Assembly: GCF_000471905.2 (NCBI RefSeq)
Contig: NW_006499563.1
Span: forward strand, 5,844,915-5,908,914
Direction: 5' to 3'
Length of the DNA: 64,000 nt
Source of the DNA: Amborella trichopoda
Taxonomy: Eukaryota; Streptophyta; Magnoliopsida; Amborellales; Amborellaceae
The notes beneath the pieces are model-generated. The model was not told the DNA's origin. It did not search any database and saw only the letters and a list, made by a program, of their open reading frames with translations. How positions within the stretch are numbered: position 1 is the first letter of the stretch; the number at the start of each line of letters is the position of its first letter. The position numbers and the translations under genes are program-made. Of the stretch, positions 57,540 to 64,000 are shown one piece after another.

Positions 57540-58500
57540 GAGCGCAATAACGTGCGTCGAATGTCTATCAAGGATACCCTCCTTGAAGGAGAGGCACTCT
57601 TCAGACGGTCATTTGACGGCATTCTTCTTAGATGTGTGGACGCACAAGAAGCAAATAAGGTCCTAGAAGAAGTACACTCAGGAATCTGTGGATTGCAACA
57701 GTCTGGTCCCAAGATCTATGAACAAAACGCAAGTTGGGGTACTATTGACCTTCGATGATTGCTGATTCCTTAAACTATGCTAAGAAGTTCCAGGTTTGTC
57801 AAATCCATTCAAGCCTTGCTCATCAGCCTCTAGAGCCCTTACTCCCCATAGTGGCGTCATGGCCCTTCTCACAATGGGGTATGGACATTGTTGGGCCTAT
57901 TGACCCTCCTTTGGCAATGGGTCATGTCTTTATTCTAGCTGCAACAGATTATTTCTCTAAGTGGGCTGAAGCAGTCCCCCTTAAGCAAGTTCCCGGAATA
58001 ACAGTGGCTAGCTTCGTGCGACATCATATCATATATTGGTTCGGAGTGCTGACCAGATTATATTTGACAATGGTCCGTAGTTTAAGAGTCATTATATTGA
58101 TCGCTTGGTTAATCAGTTCGGCTTTGAATGGAGGTACTCCACTATGTATCACCCTTGGGCCAACAGATTAGCTGAGGCTTTCAATAAAACCTTGTGCAAC
58201 GTTTTACCAAAATCCATATAAACAACGACGAGGAACTGACACAAGAAACTTCCTGAAGCCTTGTGGGCATATCACACTACCACAAGAAATGCCACCGATT
58301 CCACACTTTATGCTTTAGTCTATGGGGGTGAAGCAGTTTTACCCTTTGAAATCCAAATTCCTTCATTACGTGTTGTTGTACATCAAGGGATAACCGAAGA
58401 TGAGACAGTCAAACTCTAGTATCAAGAATTGGATGCACTCAACAAAAAGAGATTAGAGGCTCAACAGAAGCTCGAACTCAACCAAGGAGGATGAAGGGGG
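57540..58500 (+). pseudogene. Tat-type integrase
   Basis: The zinc-binding part is seen as VDAQEANKVLEEVHSGICG. The catalytic core is seen as FSQWGMDIVGPIDPP and LAATDYFSKWAEAVPLKQV. Similarity continues to about 58500. Broken. Confidence 0.88.
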
Positions 58501-58639
58501 CTTTTGATAAGTTAGTCAAGGTCTGCTCATTCACTTGTGGGCATCTAGTTCTGGCCATCAGGAGGCCGATTGTTATGCATAGTCGGCGTAAAGGGAAATT
58601 TGAACCCTAGTGGGAAGGTCTGTTTATAGTCGAGAAAGT

Positions 58640-58860
58640 CTCACCAAATGGAGCCTACATATTGGCACATTCGGGGTGTAGAGGAGGCAATACCCCCTAT
58701 CAATGGGCAATATTTAAAGAAATACTATCATGATGCATACTTAAGAAAAAGAGACTCAATGTGCAGAAGAAAAAAAAAAGAAAAAAGACAGGAGGATGAT
58801 AAAGAAAAAGCAAGTCAGAAAGTCCAAGTAAAGCTTAAATCCTTTTTATTGCACTAAAAA
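58640..58860 (+). pseudogene. End of pol, Tat-type element
   Basis: INGQYLKKYYHDA followed by a lysine-rich tail corresponds to the very end of Tat pol (typically NGxxLKxYYP). This marks the start of the 3' untranslated region. Confidence 0.7.
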
Positions 58861-59260
58861 AGAGTTATGAGTTACAATCAAAAGCTCATTATTAGGGAAG
58901 TTACAAGAGTCTTGCATCTGAGGATTAGAGGATGGTTACAAACGAAAACCCGCAGTGTTGCTCTTGCATATTAGGATAAGAGGACGGTTACAAGCTAAAA
59001 AGAAATTCTCTCCTCATGAAGAAGAAGCAAAACCACCAAAGAAATGCTCTCCTCATGAAGAAGAAATAAAACCAACAAAGAAACACCCTCACCATGACGA
59101 AGAAGAAAAACCACTTGGAGAGTCTGCTTCAATTCATCTGACGAGTGTCACCAAAGAGGATGGTTACAGGCCAAAAGAAGAAGCCACCTATTTTCGAGTC
59201 AGCTTCAATTCATTTGACGAGTGTATCAAACATATAAAGTAGAATTACCTGACAAGGAAC
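58861..59260 (+). repeat. Start of the 3' untranslated region with a 14-residue coding-like repeat
   Basis: A frame at 58955-59242 contains three tandem units of the pattern KK-SPHEEE-KPxKK (about 42-48 bp each, about 59005-59130). A longer near-duplicate, GAGGATGGTTACARGC...GCTTCAATTCATYTGACGAGTGT, recurs across 58922-59224. It is probably non-coding. Confidence 0.65.
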
Positions 59261-60640
59261 TGGCCTATGATGGAGAGCATACCCTGTTCACAATGGATGC
59301 GCTTCCACAGAACAACATGGACTTCACTATTGTGCAGGAGGACTTAGCTTCCAACAGGCATCATAAGCCAAGCTTTGCCACTGGTCACCACCCTTTGCTT
59401 ACCCAAGTCAACATCATGCATGAACATCGTCGCACATGGCTAATCGCTGTGCGCAACAATTCCCACATGCGACTCACTACCACATACGAGCAACACCAAG
59501 TGCGTCATCATGCCCACCATGCACTGATAAGCATCGTATGAGGTCAGCGCCAGCTGTGTCCCCCAAGGGCTAGCGCTGGCTGTGTTACTAACTCCCAGAG
59601 TCGACTGACTCTTCTGAAGCAACTGTACGCTGTGCTTTTAAAAAAAAAATCCAGTGCTGGCTGTGTTCGTCACCGTAGCTGTTCACCTCTCGGTAACTCT
59701 TTATTTTTCGCATCACCATGGTTCCCGAGGCTCCTTGATTTTTAGCCTAAGATGTTTTGCCTCCCCAATGATCCCATGATTTCCAACGACGACCGTTTGT
59801 CTTCTGGCAACCGTCCACCTTCAACGACGGTTTGTCTCTTGTGCCCTTCGGATTTCTACCGGAACTTCCCTTTCGTAGCCGAAAACCCTTTGTGACCTTT
59901 CCTCCAAGTCACTGGTAAACTACTTACGGCCCCTGAAAAACTACCAAAAGACTAGTAAAATACGTCGACAGCCTACTATTGCCACTTTAACCTCTTTTTC
60001 TCTTCGTCAGAAATCACAAAACCACGGTTGGAGTTCCCTGTTTTACTTGGAGAACTGACTTATCTCACTGCAAGCTTCTGCAACTCTAGCAAATCTCGAC
60101 AAAACTCCATGTTTGCTTCACTACCTTGCTTGCCAGTGAACTTCTGCTAAACTTTACTGGAATCCCCTGAGTGCTCACTGAAGCTCTTGTCAGAAACCTC
60201 ACCCCCACCGTTAAACTTGTTTACCTTAAGGATTTCTTTAGGTGAAAACAATAAAAATGTGTTTTACCTCCTTTTATAGCCGATGCTTCCTTCAAATGCC
60301 CTCCATAAAACTGGGAATCTCAGTCACGTCTAAGAAGGCCAAACATCAATGGGTCGGACCAGGTCGGGTTTTGATCAGAGGCCCGCGACAAGTTTTATCG
60401 CCGCCCATGAAATCCTATGCAACATAAATCAAGATCGGGTCAGGCTCGGGTCAGGGCTCCAACACTAACCCACACTAGCGCTGGCTATGTTGTTAAAACT
60501 GCCTAGTGCTGGTTGTGTTTTCGGTAACCTCAGTGCTGATTGTGTTCCAAAGATAGCACGAGCTGCCCTCAATGCCGACAGAGTGTTGAAAAAATGTTCA
60601 TTGTCATACACCCCATGCTAAAAGCCGTGTGTGTCTTATT
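59261..60640 (+). other. 3' untranslated region of the Tat-type element, middle part
   Basis: The motif CAGTGCTGGCTGTGTT or AGCGCTGGCTGTGTT recurs at about 59541, 59570, 59653, 60476, 60508 and 60532. No gene is seen. The same motif core appears in the LTR arrays of this element. Confidence 0.6.
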
Positions 60641-60647
60641 ATTGTTG

Positions 60648-60988
60648 TCCCCAGTGAAGTTGCACCTTGACTGTGCCCTATTATCCCCAGCGGAGTGGTA
60701 GCGAGGTCATTCTACTCAAGCCATGACTTCTCATCCCTAGTAGGAGTCATACTCAAACTGCAGCACATTATCCCTAGTGGAGTTAAGATCATTTTTACCA
60801 TTGCAACCCCCAGTGGGTCTGCCTCACACCTAGGAGCTGGGTACCATTTTTTCACCTATAAGGGACCCACACCTGTTCCCATTATCCCCAATGAAGTCGG
60901 TCTTCCCATCTAACCCCTTGTTAGCCTTAACCATTTTATCCCCAGGGAGTCAGATTCCCATCTACAGACTTATTCCCCATGCAGTTTC
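60648..60988 (+). repeat. Array of tRNA-3'-end-like motifs complementary to the primer binding site
   Basis: Eight degenerate copies of a motif with consensus TTATCCCCAGTGGAGT start near 60648, 60684, 60734, 60771, 60806, 60885, 60939 and 60973, spaced 34-79 bp. The motif is the reverse complement of the inner part of the element's primer binding site (ACTCCACTGGGGA), so it has the sense of the tRNA 3' end. The best copies match 13 of 14 positions. The intervening sequence is less conserved. Confidence 0.75.
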
Positions 60989-60989
60989 A

Positions 60990-61385
60990 CCCACATGTTG
61001 ACGCATGCCTTGGTCTTGGCTGCATGACCTTAAACTGCACAGCTTTGGTTCAGGTGCAAGACCCTAAACTGCATGGTTCAAACTATACGACCTTAACCTG
61101 TAGCGGAGGCCTAGTTGCACGACCCTAAATTACATGGTCCAAGCTATATGACCTTAAACCATAGTGCATGTCTTGGCTGCATGACGATAAAAGGATTAGC
61201 CCCACGGTCCAAACTATACGACCTTAAACTGTAGCAGAGGTCTAGTTGCACGACCTTAAACTACAAGGTCCTAGTTGCATGACTCTAAATTGCACTATAT
61301 GACTTTAAACCATAGTGGAAGTCTTGATCGCATGATGTTAACCTACTCTGCACAAGTCTTGGAGGCATGACCTTAAACACGCCCC
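60990..61385 (+). repeat. Tandem array built on GCATGACCTTAAACTGCA
   Basis: About fifteen units of roughly 22-30 bp, such as TTGCACGACCYTAAAYTRCA and CTATACGACCTTAAACYRTAG, in alternating types. It fills the last part of the 3' untranslated region up to about 120 bases before the 3' LTR. Confidence 0.85.
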
Positions 61386-61508
61386 CCACATACACACACA
61401 TACCTTTTACGTGCATTTTCATGCATGTCTTCCCTAACCGACCCGTTTGTGTGCGCACACCACCTTCACTACCCCTCCGTGAGTCCATCCATTTGATCAC
61501 CATTCTGT

Positions 61509-64000
61509 TTGAATGCAATTTTCAGCACCTTGGTCCCTGATGCGAAATAAAGAGGAAGCAGGTCAATAAAACCTACAAAATAGTGGAAATTTCGACAGTC
61601 TCGGAATGGCCCTAGAATTGGTAAAAATATTCATCAGCTGTCCAAAAGGCCACCTTCTAAGTTTTATCACAATCAGATATGTCTAAGATAGTGAACACAA
61701 AGGAACCATTTTGGACAAATTGGCCTCTTGCACCCTGAAATAGACCCCGTAACTAGAGCTATATTTTTAGTGCGTCAAATTGCTGTGGGACTACCACTAT
61801 TGGATATGACATGGTCGAAACACCAATAGGTCAAGTTTTGGATTAATCAGGAACTCCAGGATAAAGTTATGGGTAAAATACCGAAAATGGGTAGGTCGCA
61901 AACTATTCCTGTTTTGCCACGCTGCTCCAAAACACTATTAAAGGTGATTGTTTTCACAGTCACAAGCAGTGACTTTCGAAGACTATATCTCACTCGATCT
62001 GAGTCGGATCGTGCTCAAATTTGGTAAGCGTGTTCATCTCGTCAAGACGAGCATTTTGATATGTGGTATGCCTCGTGACGATGCCCGAGCAAAATTAGAG
62101 AGAATTTGCTGATCTGTGAAGAAAATTGCAACAAATTTAGCAACAGCATGCCTCACTCAACGGTAAAATCATGGCGCTCGCGTACCCAATCGACATGAAA
62201 CTAATTGGATTATGTATGTAAGGTCTGAGGCTATCTTTGGACTAAACCCCGCACAAATGAACGATTGGATTTCACACATGGAGGCATAAAAGTTGTTGTA
62301 AATTCCAGTAGTTGGATTTCAAGATTTCGGCCAAAAATGCAAGACAACAAAATCTTCATTCGAACACGAAATCGAGCTGCATTTGTTGCAACCTGATCGT
62401 GACAACAAGATCAGTGTGATTAAGTGAAGAAATAAAAGAAACAAATCATGGAACGAGCTCACTATTGATTCAAAGTTTTGAAGATTCATCCTAAAATCAA
62501 GTCTTATGATCATGGCTAGAAATTGATGTCAAATCGATCGACAAGCTGAGCTCTATGAGAAAAAATAATCTTTAGATCAAACGTGCATAAGAACAACCCC
62601 AGATCAGCCACGAAAGATCACGCGAGTTCTCGGGCAGTAGTAGGGACTGTTTTGGAATTCCACACATTGTTAAGTAAGGGTAGAGCAATCTTTTTGCACC
62701 CATTTTTAGAATTTATTTTAATTCAATTAAATTGTAATTATCTTCAATTTTAAGTCATTTTTGGGGGTCCACCCATGCTTGAGCCCAATTCTATATAAAC
62801 ATGCAAAGCTAAATTGTAAAGGACCTTCGGTTCATTTCTTGAATCAATCAATAAAGTTTCAATTTTTGCTTGAGTTCGTGGGTGCTTCTTGGAGAGAGAG
62901 AGAGGAAAGAGAAGAAAAGGACCGATACCCTTTAGTAAGGTAATTTTCTCTCTCCTCCTCTTTCTCTCTCATCTCTTTCTCTTTCTCTCTCCTTCCCTCT
63001 TTTTCTCTCCTCCCTTATTTCTCTCTCCTCCCTTCCTCTCATCTCTATCTCTCTCTTCTTCTCATCTCTATCTCTCATTTTTCTCTCTTCTTGTCATTTT
63101 ATCTCTCTTTCTCTCTCCTAATCTATATCTTCCCTTCTCGTCTCTATCTCTCTTTCTCTCTCCTCTCTTCCTAATGTAGCTGACGATGCTTAACTACTTG
63201 TGTCCTTTTCTCTCTTGTCTTCCCAACACAGTCGGGGATGCTCAGCTACTTGTGTCCTTCTCTCTCTTCTATTCCTAACATAGCCGACAATGCTCACTGC
63301 CGCCTGTGTACTTATCTCTCTTCTCTTCCTAACATAGTTGACGATGTCAAGCACCACTTGTGTCCTCTATCTCCTCTTCTCCTAACACAGCTGGCGATGC
63401 CCAGTGCCGCCTGTGTCCTCTCTCTCTTTTCTCTTCTCCTAACATAACCGGTGATGCCCAGCGTCGCCTGTGTCCTCTCTCCTCTTCTCCTAACACAGCC
63501 GACGACACTCAACGTCGCTTGTGTCTTCTCTCTCTTTCCTCTTCTCCTAACACAGTCGGTGATGCCTAGTGCCACCTGTGTGTTCTCTTTCCTCTCCTCC
63601 TAACACAGCCTGTGATGCTTAGCATCGTTGTGTCCTCCCCTCCTTTATTTTTCTTCTTCTCCTTCTTTCTATTCTCTTCTTCTTCTCTAATCCTACTTCT
63701 CATTCTCTCTCTATGATCTCCATTCTTTCTGTTATTCTTTCCTTGATTAAGAGGGGTTGAGATTAGCCTTCCATGGTAGTATTATTGCTTAACCGTAATG
63801 TTGTTGTGCTAGAATTATTGTGCCCACTTTATTTCTATGACAGACTAACCATCATGTCTAGTTAGTCAGAATTGGTATTGACGTCAAGTAGTAATTCTGT
63901 TGAGCTGACTTGAGTTACCGAGCTCGTTTGACTGCCACATCAAGCCAATTACTTACCAGCTTAGTCATTGTCTTGATCTCCCCGCCTGATCAAGTTCATC
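61509..64000 (+). repeat. 3' LTR of the Tat-type element, cut by the window end
   Basis: It aligns with the 5' LTR (41475-42201 plus 43859-about 45820). It has no insertion at the solo-LTR site (near 62229). It continues beyond the window. Confidence 0.88.
63165..63620. repeat. Tandem array in the Tat-type 3' LTR
   Basis: About eight units of roughly 58-60 bp: CCTAACACAGCCGACGATGC, then YCAGYGCCGCCTGTGTCCTC, then a CT-rich spacer. It gives open frames on both strands that are artefacts. It corresponds to 44980-45420 in the 5' LTR. Confidence 0.92.

Larger units (their letters stand above)
41475..64000 (+). mobile_element. Very large Ty3/gypsy element, Tat/Ogre type, running past the window end
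   Basis: Homologous LTR sequence starts at about 41475 and again at about 61509 (TTTTCAGCACCTTGGTC, AATAAAGAGGAAGCAGGTCAATAAA, AATTTCGACAG). A primer binding site TGGCGACTCCACTGGGGAC, matching the tRNA-Arg type used by Ogre/Tat elements, lies at 46221-46239. The interior holds gag, reverse transcriptase, a normal RNase H, a second RNase H and integrase; the second RNase H is diagnostic of the Tat lineage. A 2.6-kb repeat-rich 3' untranslated region follows. Two chromoviral insertions lie inside it: a solo LTR at 42202-43858 and an element at 48439-53018. The 3' LTR is cut by the window end. Old and broken, many breaks. Confidence 0.9.

Noticed and set aside
63238-63575. Overlapping repetitive open frames on both strands
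   Set aside because: They are products of the 58-60-bp tandem array in the 3' LTR.

Overview
This is nuclear DNA of a flowering plant: AT-rich, intron-containing and packed with LTR retrotransposons nested in one another. The only host gene I can support is the 3' end of a class I KNOX (KNOTTED1-like) homeobox gene on the + strand, in two exons at 38531-38784 and 39378-39581. They encode the GSE/ELK segment, the TALE homeodomain and a C-terminus ending in GDGSYRLGP. The tail resembles the KN1/BREVIPEDICELLUS branch. The species cannot be fixed from the sequence. No KNOX1 or KNOX2 exon was found in the 38 kb upstream.

Layout. About 0.5-9.1 kb: a decayed Ty1/copia element (+) carrying a nested, apparently non-autonomous Ty3/gypsy element at 2.7-7.3 kb. 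9.1-13 kb: mostly unassigned AT-rich DNA with a more GC- and CT-rich patch at 11.7-12.7 kb. 13-16.6 kb: copia debris, including a duplicated primer-binding-site-like segment and a reverse transcriptase/RNase H fragment. 16.6-20.3 kb: a compact copia element (+) with about 206-bp LTRs. 20.3-23.5 kb: unassigned, with a 103-bp tandem duplication. 23.5-25.5 kb: a copia fragment (-). 25.5-27.6 kb: local duplications and a minisatellite of about 20-bp units. 27.7-37.7 kb: a Ty3/gypsy chromovirus of Tekay type (-) with LTRs of about 2.4-2.7 kb and a 5-bp target duplication. One of its LTRs carries a 539-bp Mutator-type MITE with a 9-bp target duplication. 37.7-41.1 kb: a low-repeat island holding the KNOX exons and their 3' flank, with a possible small MITE. 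From 41.5 kb past the window end: a very large Ty3/gypsy Tat/Ogre-type element (+) with a tRNA-Arg-type primer binding site, two RNase H domains and a long repeat-filled 3' untranslated region. Its 5' LTR holds a chromoviral solo LTR, and its gag region holds a second, reduced chromovirus of apparently the same family.

All retroelements look broken. The KNOX exons are the only sequence showing clean coding constraint and consensus splice sites. The most unusual signal is a run of about eight degenerate copies of a tRNA 3'-end-like motif, complementary to the Tat element's own primer binding site, in its 3' untranslated region (60.65-60.99 kb). The orderly nesting gives a relative chronology: each inner insertion is younger than its host, and two insertions are confirmed by an empty site in the partner LTR.
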